Shown: positions 28,267-37,517 of the stretch, piece by piece | Position numbering within the stretch: position 1 is the first letter of the stretch | Layout of the letters: each line of letters opens with the position of its first letter | From: Methanocaldococcus lauensis | GTDB taxonomy: Archaea > AGJL01 > Methanococci > Methanococcales > Methanocaldococcaceae | NCBI GenBank assembly: GCA_902827205.1 | Contig: LR792634.1 | Coordinates: 558,001-622,000, forward strand | Reading direction: 5' to 3' | DNA length: 64,000 bases | Program-made: the position numbers and the translations under genes | Notes under the pieces: generated by a model | Seen by the model: only the letters and a program-made list of their open reading frames with translations | Database searches by the model: none | Told to the model about the DNA's origin: nothing

Positions 28267-28947
28267 TTAATCCTTAAACTTATAGATAATCTCTTTTAAA
28301 TTTAAGATTCCTTTATGTATTGCAGTTGCTATTAAAACTCCATCTACTCCCAAATCATAGCATATTTTTAAATCATCCATTCCTTTAATTCCTCCACCAA
28401 CATATATCGGATTGTTTGTTTTATTCATTACATATTTTATCAAATCAATATTAACTCCTCTTTGAGTTCCTACTGACGAAATATCCAATACTATTAGAGG
28501 AGTATTTTCCCTAACATAGGATAAAATATCATCTAAACTATAATTTAAAAGTTCGTTATTTTTAAAATCTAAACTAACAACTATATCTTTTTCTTTAAGT
28601 AAATTAATATCCCTTAATGTCTCTGTTCCTACAATAGCCTTATCATCTTTATTTAAAAATTTTTTAATATTCTCTAAGTCCTTTTTTTCTCTTAGACCAA
28701 CATCTACAATTTTATTTACAAAATTTATATTTTTTATGATTTCAAAATTATCTCCATTATTCATTATAGCATTTAAATCAGCAATGTAAATAGTTTCAGC
28801 TCCTCTTTCTTTATAAGCCATTGCTACATCTATTGGATTATATGAATTGCAAATAACTGATTTTAATGGTTTGTATTTATCTCTATTTCCACTCTTTCCC
28901 ATAACTGCTACTTTGTTCATTAAATCAATAACTGGGATTATCTCCAT
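28267..28947 (-). CDS. HisA/HisF-like (beta/alpha)8-barrel protein
   Basis: A 226-residue barrel related to HisA. It starts MEIIPVIDLMNKVAVMGKSG with the catalytic-type aspartate of HisA strand 1, has IYIADLNAIM near 53-62, VSLDFKNNELL near 130 (strand 5 acid), and the phosphate loops YVGGGIKGMDDL and GVDGVLIATAIHKG in the C-terminal half. It is not the normal HisA: it lacks the usual KGKVVRL start, so its substrate is probably another phosphorylated sugar or amine. It sits just before hmgA on the same strand. Function unknown. Confidence 0.78.
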   Translation of the reverse strand: MEIIPVIDLMNKVAVMGKSGNRDKYKPLKSVICNSYNPIDVAMAYKERGAETIYIADLNAIMNNGDNFEIIKNINFVNKIVDVGLREKKDLENIKKFLNKDDKAIVGTETLRDINLLKEKDIVVSLDFKNNELLNYSLDDILSYVRENTPLIVLDISSVGTQRGVNIDLIKYVMNKTNNPIYVGGGIKGMDDLKICYDLGVDGVLIATAIHKGILNLKEIIYKFKD

Positions 28948-29033
28948 ATTTTCACCAATTTAATTTAGACAGGAAAGATTTAAATACAAAATAATTGTTT
29001 AAATTTAAATAAAATTCAAAATGGTGATAATTA

Positions 29034-29479
29034 GTGGATATTAGTTTTATAGTCTTAGTGTTAATTTTTGGATGTATATTTATCTTTGTTTTTAATATAC
29101 TATTTAAAGAATTGTTTGATTTATATAAAACCATTAAAGAAATCGAAATTAGGAGTGTTGTTATAACGTTGGTTAGTTTAGGTATATCAATACTTTTTAT
29201 TAAACTTTTAAACATAAAATTTACAGTATTTAATGTTGTTGTTTTATTTTTAGTTATTAAAACACTTTTTGAAGTTATCATATATAAAAACTACCTTTTA
29301 CTAAAATATCTAAAAATGACTTATTATGGTGGATTTTATTAGGTTTTGTTTTAGTATGGATGTATTTTATACCTAATCTTCTAAATTATTTGGAAATAAA
29401 CTCAGCAATTGTATATATTTTAATCTTTACTATACCAATAATATTATTGCTTTTTATCGCTGTATTCGTTGAGTTTTAA
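29034..29479 (+). pseudogene. small membrane protein gene with a one-base frameshift in an A-run
   Basis: A GTG start after ggtgataatta opens a frame with three membrane segments that stops at 29342. The next frame carries on at once with further membrane segments (LLWWILLGFVLVWMYFIPN, then IVYILIFTIPIILLLFIAVF) and ends at 29479 without any start of its own. The frames join smoothly at ctaaaaatgac near 29309-29319 if one more A is assumed in the A-run. So this is one membrane protein of about 149 residues with a one-base deletion. Possibilities are a true pseudogene, slippage during transcription, or a sequencing error. Family not recognised. Confidence 0.65.
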
Positions 29480-29788
29480 ACATTTATTGGAATAATTATA
29501 TATAAATTCTATAATTACAACTTCATAAAATTAGATAAAAATCTATTTTTTAACCGTTTATAAATTTTAAGAAATAACAAATGTCTAATAAGTATGGACG
29601 ACAATATCAACATAAATACTAAATACTTTAACAAGATGAGAATATCTTAGTTGTTTTAGAAAATTTATCGAATAGCAACAGCACTAATTATATTTAAATT
29701 TTTGTCAGTATATAGGAATACTGTGGTTTTATATATTCCTAAAAATATATGTAATCTTATCAAAAAATATCATTTTTATCACCAAACT
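29480..29788. other. 309-base gene-free AT-rich interval
   Basis: No coding frame, guide-RNA boxes or tRNA are visible. One inverted repeat, TAGGAATA at 29713-29720 and TATTCCTA at 29734-29741 with a 13-base loop, could be a weak hairpin downstream of the leftward polB gene or of the frameshifted gene. A short stretch near 29580-29640 is a little less AT-rich but shows no feature I can name. Confidence 0.4.
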
Positions 29789-31546
29789 TTAATATCTAAC
29801 CTCTAAAATGCCTCTATCCCACTCTAAGTAATGCCCTCTCTCCCCAATTTTTGATAAATTAACTATTGGAACTATTGCTGGAGTTGGAGAAATACCCATT
29901 CTCTTCTGGAAGTCAGTTTGTTCTTGGAATGTTCCACTATTAACCATAACAATTCCTCTATAAATCCCATAACCATTGATATGAATATGTCCAGTATGTA
30001 AAATATCAATGTCTCTATCAATAACTAAGTAATCTTTATGCTCTGGAGCTATTGGACATCTTCCCCCATAAGTTGGGCATAACAATCTTCTCTTTATTAA
30101 TTCTTTCATAATTGTTACTGGATTTTCGTAAGTGGCAGTTCTTATTTGTCCCACTAAATCGTCAAAACTTCTACCGTGATATAGTAAAGTGTCAAAGCCG
30201 TGTATATTTAAAGTGCATGGATTTCCAACGAAGTAAATATTGTCTCTGTTAAATAATTTTGTTATTTTATCTGGCAATCTTGGTTGTGGCTCTGCAGGCC
30301 TAACAGCATCGTGGTTGCCGGGCGAGATTATTAAAGTTATATGCTCTGGAATTTGCTCTAAATACATCGCTATCTCTTCATATTGATTAATAATATCTAC
30401 CACATACAAATCTTCTTCTTGTCCGGGATAAACGCCAACTCCATCAACTAAATCTCCCGCTATGCAGATATATTTTAATCTACTAACAACTCTCTCCTCT
30501 AATTCATTATCAACATCTCCATTTAAAAATCTAATAAACTTTTCAAATTCTTTATGTAAAAATTCCTTACTACCAACATGAATATCTGACAAAAATGCCA
30601 TATATATCTCTTCATCAATCCTTTTTGGTTTTGGTTTTGGAGGTATTGCTGGGCGAATAATTTCATCAACATACATAACTCTTCCCGTTCTACTAACCAC
30701 ACCAATAGCTCCAATAACCTCATCTAAGAGAATATCAGTAGGTAATCTTCCATTTTCTATTTTTTCTTTTGGTAATATTAAAGTTAGTTCATCTTCAGTA
30801 TCTTCAATTCTAACTATTAAATCACCATTTTTTGATGTATCTACATCGCTAACAATTCCTACGACAAAAACATCCTTTTCTCCCTTCATCTTAGCAATAT
30901 CCTTTAGAGGATAACCCTTTCTTTGAGCCTTTCTTTCTATGAAGGATTTTAATCTTTCATATCTATCTCTAAAGTATTTAACAAAGTCATCAATGGTTCC
31001 TGTGCAGGTAGATTTTCCAGAAACATCAGTATCTTCATAAATTTCAACTTTTGCCTCTATATCTTTGGCTATCCATTTTATTCTGCTATTTACACTTTCT
31101 CTTATTTTACTTATAGTTTCAAATCTTTTAATTCTTTCAATATCCCTCTCTTTCTTTTCTTCCTCTTTGTGAGTATCTTTAGAAGATAGTTCTTTTAACT
31201 TACTTTCAACGACCTCTTCCTTCTCTATAAATTTCTCTTTTTCTTCTTTCTCATCTTTTTTACTTTCTTTTTCTTTTACTTTTTCATCTACTTTTTCTTC
31301 CTCTCCAGTATAGTAAAATATAAAGTTAAAATCCTTATACTTTTTTATTATTTCATTTAAATCTTCACATAAAAAAATGTTTAAAAAATTGTCATCTAAC
31401 AAAATAAAAGAGTCGTTATACTTTTTAAATTCTCTAATTTTTTCAATTAATTTGTTAATCTCATTTTCGCTAAAATTTTTCAACTTTTCATAAACTGTTG
31501 GTGATAACAATAACTCTAAATCCAAAAATTTATTTATTATTTCCAT
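29789..31546 (-). CDS. polB: DNA polymerase D small subunit DP1 (3'-5' exonuclease)
   Basis: A 585-residue DP1. An N-terminal helical domain is followed by a highly charged Glu/Lys linker (about 85-130), an OB fold (VFVVGIVSDVDTSKNG near 225) and the calcineurin-like nuclease domain with LSDIHVGSKEF near 325, AGDLVDGVGV near 370, SPGNHDAVR near 415 and HTGHIHINGYG near 525. These metal-binding motifs are intact, so the proofreading exonuclease should be active. It pairs with DP2, not seen here. The gene overlaps priL by 17 bases and has a strong ggaggat site. Confidence 0.95.
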   Translation of the reverse strand: MEIINKFLDLELLLSPTVYEKLKNFSENEINKLIEKIREFKKYNDSFILLDDNFLNIFLCEDLNEIIKKYKDFNFIFYYTGEEEKVDEKVKEKESKKDEKEEKEKFIEKEEVVESKLKELSSKDTHKEEEKKERDIERIKRFETISKIRESVNSRIKWIAKDIEAKVEIYEDTDVSGKSTCTGTIDDFVKYFRDRYERLKSFIERKAQRKGYPLKDIAKMKGEKDVFVVGIVSDVDTSKNGDLIVRIEDTEDELTLILPKEKIENGRLPTDILLDEVIGAIGVVSRTGRVMYVDEIIRPAIPPKPKPKRIDEEIYMAFLSDIHVGSKEFLHKEFEKFIRFLNGDVDNELEERVVSRLKYICIAGDLVDGVGVYPGQEEDLYVVDIINQYEEIAMYLEQIPEHITLIISPGNHDAVRPAEPQPRLPDKITKLFNRDNIYFVGNPCTLNIHGFDTLLYHGRSFDDLVGQIRTATYENPVTIMKELIKRRLLCPTYGGRCPIAPEHKDYLVIDRDIDILHTGHIHINGYGIYRGIVMVNSGTFQEQTDFQKRMGISPTPAIVPIVNLSKIGERGHYLEWDRGILEVRY

Positions 31547-32645
31547 TTTTATCCTCCTTTTTTATTAAACTTTTACTCTTTTTTATCTTTTTTAATTTTA
31601 AATGCCTATTTATATTATAGCATAGATAATCTAAGGGATGAATAATATTTCTTTTTTTACAAATATTGTCTGGTTTGCAGTAATAACTCAATCCTTTACC
31701 ATCATCAGATTTCCAATTTTTACAGTATTCGCAATGAGTAAATCTTCCATGCCCTACTTTATAGCCAATGTTATGCATAATATAATATCTCGTCTTATTT
31801 TCATCGAAATCTTCTACATTTTTAAATATTTCAATAACTTCATCAATAAATTTTTCAATATTTTCCTCAGAGGTTATATCAGTGGCTGAAACATTTATTA
31901 AATTGCCCTCCTTATCTAATGGTCTTAAATTTGGATTAAACTTTGCACAAAACCAATAAACAACGAAACTCCTCCTTGCATAATGAGAGGGAGAGCCACC
32001 ACTTAAAATGTCATGTAGAATTCCTCTTATACATGGAGGATGCCATCCCAATGGAATATTTTCACATAAAATATTGTTATTTACTTTAATCTCTTCTGTA
32101 TATTCATATTTAACCTTATCTTTTAAATAATCATTTATTTCTTTCAATAAATCTTTTACAATTTCATCATCAGGAAGTTTAACATTTTTTGCCAACTCTC
32201 CGAGATGCTTTAATTCAACTCTAATAAATTCTCTTGCGTAGATTTTTTTAATTTCAGTTATATCAACATATCCATTTTCTAAATCCAACCTTTCTAAGTG
32301 TAAATCGTTATTTCTCGACTTTGAAGCAGTTTTTATAAATTCCCAAACAGATATTTTATTAGGGAGTTTTTTTATTAAATCATATTTTTTTATTTCAGAA
32401 TATTCCTTTATGAACGAGTTAAAATAATTAGTGTGAGATAAAAGAATAATTAAAAGGTAGTCAATTAAGGCTTCTAACTTTTTTTTGTCTATGTTATCCA
32501 ATACTAAATATAGCTTTAAATCCTTTTTGTATTCTTCATTTTTCTCATAGATGTATCTTAACTTTGATAGTATTAGATTTCTATATTTCTTTATAGATTC
32601 TAAAAAATCAATATCTTTAAATTCCTCTAAATATTCTAAGAGCAT
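31530..32645 (-). CDS. priL: DNA primase large subunit
   Basis: A 371-residue archaeal PriL, partner of the catalytic PriS in primer synthesis. The C-terminal Fe-S domain shows the conserved cysteines in HPPCIRGILHDIL (about 210), THCEYCKNW (about 312) and YYCKPDNICKK (about 330). These ligate a [4Fe-4S] cluster. The N-terminal 180 residues are helical. The ATG at 32645 after gtgattatt is preferred to the GTG nine bases upstream. It lies in one operon with mscS before it and polB after it, so primase and polymerase D small subunits are co-expressed. Confidence 0.95.
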   Translation of the reverse strand: MLLEYLEEFKDIDFLESIKKYRNLILSKLRYIYEKNEEYKKDLKLYLVLDNIDKKKLEALIDYLLIILLSHTNYFNSFIKEYSEIKKYDLIKKLPNKISVWEFIKTASKSRNNDLHLERLDLENGYVDITEIKKIYAREFIRVELKHLGELAKNVKLPDDEIVKDLLKEINDYLKDKVKYEYTEEIKVNNNILCENIPLGWHPPCIRGILHDILSGGSPSHYARRSFVVYWFCAKFNPNLRPLDKEGNLINVSATDITSEENIEKFIDEVIEIFKNVEDFDENKTRYYIMHNIGYKVGHGRFTHCEYCKNWKSDDGKGLSYYCKPDNICKKRNIIHPLDYLCYNINRHLKLKKIKKSKSLIKKEDKNGNNK

Positions 32646-32650
32646 AATAA

Positions 32651-33628
32651 TCACGTATTTTTAGAGATGTTTTCTGATTCAATAACTGCCTTAATATGAG
32701 GATATGAGAATTTTACATCATTTTCTCTATTAACCTTCTCTAAAATTTTTTTATTAATTTCAGATTTTACTTTTGCTTTTTCATAAATATTTACTAAATA
32801 TATTGCTTTTACATAAAAGGAGCTTCTTGTAATTCCTATTCTTATTATAGGTTTATCTGATAGATATCCAGAGGTTAAATATTTCCTTTTAGACCACTTT
32901 TCATAGAGTTTTTTCATCAAATCTCCAACAACTTCATTTGTAGATTCAAAAACAATATTTTCTGCCTTTTCTACATTACTGTCATAAGTGAAGTGAATAG
33001 TAATTGTATCCCATATATATGGCGTACCCCTTGTAAGATTTTCTATTGATGATGTAAATATATAAGAATTTGGAACTATTAATACCCTACCTGTTGGGTC
33101 ATGAGTTTCAGGATTTAATTCACTTAAATACATATGCTGAGTGTCAAAATCAAACACATCTCCAGCACCAACATTTTTTATATAAATTCTGTCTCCTATT
33201 TTTATAGTTCTCGTATATAATATAACCAACCATCCGGCAAAGTTTAAAATTGGCTTTTGTAAGGCATAAGTAATAGCTGCTCCAATTAAACCAACTGAAA
33301 CTACTAAGGATGAGACATTTTGATAAACAACGCTAAATAACATTACAATTATACAAAAATAAACAAAATATTTAAATATGTAATTTAGAGTTAAATATTC
33401 TCCAGCCTTATCCACATTTTTTTGAGCATATTTTTTAAACAACTCTGAGGAAACATCAATAATAATTAACCCAGAGAGTATAATTATAACTGCTATAATT
33501 ATCTGATTTTTATATTTCAACAATAAACTTATATATTCATTTAGATTAAAAATTGAAATTAAACTGTGTAGTAATATAACTAATAATACAATTTTTATCC
33601 CTAACTTTACTCTACTGTCTATATTCAT
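32651..33628 (-). CDS. MscS family mechanosensitive channel
   Basis: A 325-residue small-conductance mechanosensitive channel. Four or so membrane helices lie in residues 10-150; the pore-lining helix has the glycine/alanine-rich run [16 protein letters not shown], then the beta domain with [15 protein letters not shown] near 152 and [15 protein letters not shown] near 195. It protects the cell against osmotic downshock. It is the first gene of the mscS-priL-polB operon, and its stop abuts the priL start. It is divergent from the amidohydrolase gene with 26 bases between. Confidence 0.92.
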   Translation of the reverse strand: MNIDSRVKLGIKIVLLVILLHSLISIFNLNEYISLLLKYKNQIIIAVIIILSGLIIIDVSSELFKKYAQKNVDKAGEYLTLNYIFKYFVYFCIIVMLFSVVYQNVSSLVVSVGLIGAAITYALQKPILNFAGWLVILYTRTIKIGDRIYIKNVGAGDVFDFDTQHMYLSELNPETHDPTGRVLIVPNSYIFTSSIENLTRGTPYIWDTITIHFTYDSNVEKAENIVFESTNEVVGDLMKKLYEKWSKRKYLTSGYLSDKPIIRIGITRSSFYVKAIYLVNIYEKAKVKSEINKKILEKVNRENDVKFSYPHIKAVIESENISKNT

Positions 33629-33654
33629 AAAACATACCTCATTGGTGGTTTATT

Positions 33655-34782
33655 ATGTTAATTAAATCTCAATTTTTATATGGAGAAGACTTTGAATTAA
33701 AAAAAGGAACTTTAGTTGTTGAAGATGGAATAATAAAAGGTTTTACAAATGAGCATAGTAAAGATGTTATAAATTTTAATGGTTTAGTTATTCCCCCTCT
33801 TATAAATGCTCATACACACATTGCTGATAATTGTATAAAGGACATAGGAATTAATAAAACTTTGGATGAGTTGGTAAAGCCACCTAATGGTTTAAAACAT
33901 AGATATCTATCAAAAGTAAGTAGAGAGATTTTAATAGAAAGTATAAAACTTGGTTTAGATGATTTAAAAAATAATGGTATAAGATATTTTTGCGATTTTA
34001 GAGAGAATGGAATTGAAGGAGTAAAAATACTAAAAATCTCTTTAAAGGATTATAATTATCCAAAGGCAAAAATCTTAGGAAGACCTACAAAGATTAACAA
34101 AGTTGATAAAAATGAAGTTAAAAAGATTTTAAGAATTTCTGATGGTTTAGGTTTAAGTGGGGCTAATGAATTTGAAGATTATAATTTAAAGGCAATATAT
34201 AAAGTTTATAAAGATTTTAAGGATAAATTATTTGCTATCCACGCGTGTGAGCATAGAGGTTCTGTAGAGTATAGTTTAAAAAAATATGGGCAGACAGAAG
34301 TTGAGAGGTTGATAAATTTAAATGTATATCCTGATTTTATAGTTCATGGAACCTATCTTACAGATAATGAGATAGATTTATTAAAAGAAAATAATATTCC
34401 AGTTGTTGTATGTGTAAGGGCAAATCTATCTTTTAATGTTGGCTATCCTCAATTAAATAAACTCATAGATAAGGGTTTATTGATAGGGATAGGGAGTGAC
34501 AATTTTATGGCAAACTCTCCATCAATTTTTAGAGAGATGGAATTTATATATAAATTATATCACATAGATCCTAAAGAGATTTTAAAAATGGCTACAATTA
34601 ACAATGCAAAAATCTTAAAATTAGAAAATGTTGGTTTAATAGAAGAGGGCTTTAAGGGAGTTTTTACTTTTATAAAACCTACCAATGCAATATTATTTTC
34701 TAAAAATATAGTTGCATCAGTAGTTACAAGATGTGAAAAGAGTGATGTTATAGTGATAAATATACCGTTTGAAACTGTTTAA
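33655..34782 (+). CDS. amidohydrolase superfamily protein
   Basis: A 375-residue metal-dependent hydrolase of the cytosine deaminase/chlorohydrolase type. The metal motif is NAHTHIADN near 52-60, with later ligands in AIHACEHRG near 195, FIVHGTYL near 228 and the aspartate of GIGSDNFMAN near 280. The substrate is not evident; purine or pterin deamination is common for this group. The gene is divergent from mscS, has ggtggttt before its ATG, and its 3' side opens into the disturbed 580-base region before bioA. Confidence 0.85.
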   Translation: MLIKSQFLYGEDFELKKGTLVVEDGIIKGFTNEHSKDVINFNGLVIPPLINAHTHIADNCIKDIGINKTLDELVKPPNGLKHRYLSKVSREILIESIKLGLDDLKNNGIRYFCDFRENGIEGVKILKISLKDYNYPKAKILGRPTKINKVDKNEVKKILRISDGLGLSGANEFEDYNLKAIYKVYKDFKDKLFAIHACEHRGSVEYSLKKYGQTEVERLINLNVYPDFIVHGTYLTDNEIDLLKENNIPVVVCVRANLSFNVGYPQLNKLIDKGLLIGIGSDNFMANSPSIFREMEFIYKLYHIDPKEILKMATINNAKILKLENVGLIEEGFKGVFTFIKPTNAILFSKNIVASVVTRCEKSDVIVINIPFETV

Positions 34783-34878
34783 TTTTTCATAAGACAAATA
34801 TAGACATTTATAGATTTTCATTACCGAAAGATTTAGATGTAAGTATGTATAAGAAATAGAGATTATAATTGACTCAGA

Positions 34879-34935
34879 TGCGGGAGTGAAATGGAGTCCT
34901 AAGAGGGGCAGTTATTATAAATTCAACTCTAATAT
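34879..34935 (+). pseudogene. tnpB relic: zinc-ribbon fragment (type 1, second copy)
   Basis: The frame reads CGSEMES and then a TAA stop, as in the relic at 19331, and 24 of 25 bases from 34878 are the same as from 19360. The second half of the zinc ribbon is broken by small deletions. It stands directly before the inverted-repeat island at 34946. Upstream (34783-34877) I see nothing recognisable. I assign it to TnpB only through its similarity to the better copy. Confidence 0.5.
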
Positions 34936-34945
34936 GGCCATTTCC

Positions 34946-35376
34946 CATTTCCATAGCATATCATAGCGTTTAACAACTTTAATTTATATAAAATTCGATA
35001 GCTATGGAAATGGATTGTCATCAACCCACAGATTCATCGTGAATACCAATCTCTCTGCCATAGGTTCATTGGACTTCGGGCTGAACGGAAACATCCCCAT
35101 AAAAGGAATTTATAATAACCTCGAAGGCAGAGCCCTCTCATCGGTTAATTAATAATATAATTAAATTAAGTATTGTGGTGCGTTACAGAAATTAAGAAAC
35201 TGTTTCGAACCCTCTAACAATTGATGGGAGGAGAACTAAAACCTCGACAGGGGCAAAGACCGAACCTATAAGAGGCGAGGTTGATGATGTCCAAGTCTAA
35301 ATATAGGTATTTGTCTATATTTGTCCATATTGGACAGCCTCTTATTTTCATACTCTATGATATGCTTATGGAAATG
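34946..35376. repeat. 431-base GC-rich island bounded by inverted repeats
   Basis: The left end (34946-34966) reads CATTTCCATAGCATATCATAG, 21 bases written here only as its halves CATTTCCATA and GCATATCATAG, and the right end (35355-35376) is its inverted copy with one extra base. A third copy of the inner half is at 35001-35013, in perfect 13-base inversion to 34945-34957. Inside are stems ACCTCG/CGAGGT (35241-35281) and TGTCC/GGACA (35322-35336), and a 45-codon open frame ending at about 35153 with no start. It may be a tnpB 3' end plus its RNA, or a non-autonomous mobile element. Its right end replaces the last codons of bioA. Confidence 0.55.
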
Positions 35377-36769
35377 AGAAACTGTTTAAATCTGCCTCTT
35401 TTATTGCCTCGTATAAAGCGTTGCATAAATATTTAATCTCTTCTTCAGTAATTGATAGAGGAGGACATAAGATAATAACATTTCCTATTGGTCTCATATA
35501 CACACCTTTTTCAAGCAATTTTTCAGCAACTCTATAGCCAGCTTTATAACCATAAGGATATGGCTCTTTTGTTTCTTTGTTCTTTACAAGCTCTATACCA
35601 ACCATAAAGCCTTTTCCTCTAATATCTCCAACATGTTCAAGTTCTTTTAATTTTCTAAGCTCTTCGTGGAAAAGCTTTATTTTTGGTTGGATATTTTCTA
35701 CTACATTCTCTTTTTCAAAAATTTCCAATGTTGCTAAAGCAGCAGAGCATAGAAGTTGATTTCCTGTATATGTGTGTCCATGATATAGTTGTTTGCTTTC
35801 TCCAAACTCTCCTAAGAATTGATTGTATATTTCATCAGTTGTTAGAGTTGCAGCTAAAGGTAGATAACCTCCAGTTATACCTTTACCTAAGCAGAGAATA
35901 TCTGGCTTTTCTAATTTTTTTAATTTCTCATTATCACAAAAGAACATTTTTCCAGTTCTTCCAAATCCTGTAGCAACTTCATCAAGAATAAAGATTATAT
36001 CATTCTCTTTACAAGCCTTTGCTACTTCTTCAATATATCCATCTGGAAATGGTATCATTCCAGCAGAGCCCATAACTCCTCCTTCAAGGATAACACAAAA
36101 TACTTCATCAGCATGCTTCTCAATTAACTCAAGCATCTCATTTAAACACTCCATTCCACAGCCTTTTTCATTTCTCTCATCAGTGTCTTTAAAGTTATAA
36201 TATCTACATCTATAACAGTATGGAGGATTTGCATGATAGCCTTTAAACAAAAGAGGTTTAAATACTCCATGGAATAATTCGCTTCCTCCAACACTCATTG
36301 CTCCAAAAGTATCTCCATGATAACCCTCTTTAACTGAAATGAATTTAGTTCTTCCTTTATCTCCTCTCAAAACGTAATATTGATATGCCATTTTAACTGC
36401 AATCTCAACAGCCTCTGCCCCATCCTCAGAATAAAACACCTTTGTTAAATGCTTTGGAGTGATGTCTATTAATTTTTTTGCTAATAAGATAGAAGGGACG
36501 TTTCCACAACCTAAGAGTGTTGAGTGACAAATTTTATCAGCCTGATTTTTTATTGCTTCAATAATTTCTCTTCTACTATGTCCAAATAGATTGCACCATA
36601 TTGATGAAACAGCATCTAAGTATTTGTTTCCATAAATATCAATTAAATAATTCCCTTCCCCTCTTTCAATAATTAAGTTTTTTGATTCCCCATATTCTTT
36701 CATTTGTGTATATGGATGCCAAATGTATTCTTTATCCCATTTTTCAAGTAAATTTTTATCAATATCCAT
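35366..36769 (-). CDS. bioA: adenosylmethionine-8-amino-7-oxononanoate aminotransferase
   Basis: A 467-residue PLP aminotransferase that converts 7-keto-8-aminopelargonate to 7,8-diaminopelargonate in biotin synthesis, with SAM as amino donor in most species. Motifs: WHPYTQMKEYG near 16-26, the PLP lysine in CLGKGITGGYLP near 295, HGHTYTGNQLL near 335. Start is the ATG after ggtgaataaa; the 22 extra codons upstream have no binding site. It follows bioD by one base. The last residues (SFSFP) are encoded by the right arm of the inverted-repeat island, so the original C-terminus may have been changed. Confidence 0.94.
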   Translation of the reverse strand: MDIDKNLLEKWDKEYIWHPYTQMKEYGESKNLIIERGEGNYLIDIYGNKYLDAVSSIWCNLFGHSRREIIEAIKNQADKICHSTLLGCGNVPSILLAKKLIDITPKHLTKVFYSEDGAEAVEIAVKMAYQYYVLRGDKGRTKFISVKEGYHGDTFGAMSVGGSELFHGVFKPLLFKGYHANPPYCYRCRYYNFKDTDERNEKGCGMECLNEMLELIEKHADEVFCVILEGGVMGSAGMIPFPDGYIEEVAKACKENDIIFILDEVATGFGRTGKMFFCDNEKLKKLEKPDILCLGKGITGGYLPLAATLTTDEIYNQFLGEFGESKQLYHGHTYTGNQLLCSAALATLEIFEKENVVENIQPKIKLFHEELRKLKELEHVGDIRGKGFMVGIELVKNKETKEPYPYGYKAGYRVAEKLLEKGVYMRPIGNVIILCPPLSITEEEIKYLCNALYEAIKEADLNSFSFP

Positions 36770-36770
36770 T

Positions 36771-37445
<675 letters not shown>

Positions 37446-37447
37446 TC

Positions 37448-37505
37448 AGTTATTTAAATAACTTACAAAAATGATAATTTCAATTATCATAATTATAATT
37501 ATCAT
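37448..37505 (-). promoter_or_regulatory. candidate operator/promoter of bioDA with nested palindromes
   Basis: The 84 bases between bioF and bioD hold a perfect 16-base palindrome AGTTATTTAAATAACT (37448-37463), which also resembles a TATA box at a suitable distance from bioD, and an inverted pair ATGATAATT/AATTATCAT (37471-37479, 37482-37490) with a third half-site AATTATCAT at 37497-37505. Such repeated half-sites look like a repressor site. In AT-rich DNA chance palindromes are common, so this is tentative. Confidence 0.45.
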
Positions 37506-37517
37506 TGATATAGGAAA

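Noticed and set aside
35160-35210. Possible CRISPR-like repeat (a tttcgaac core and ggaaatg near the island)
   Set aside because: Only a loose resemblance to Methanocaldococcus CRISPR repeats; no periodic repeat-spacer pattern anywhere in the window.
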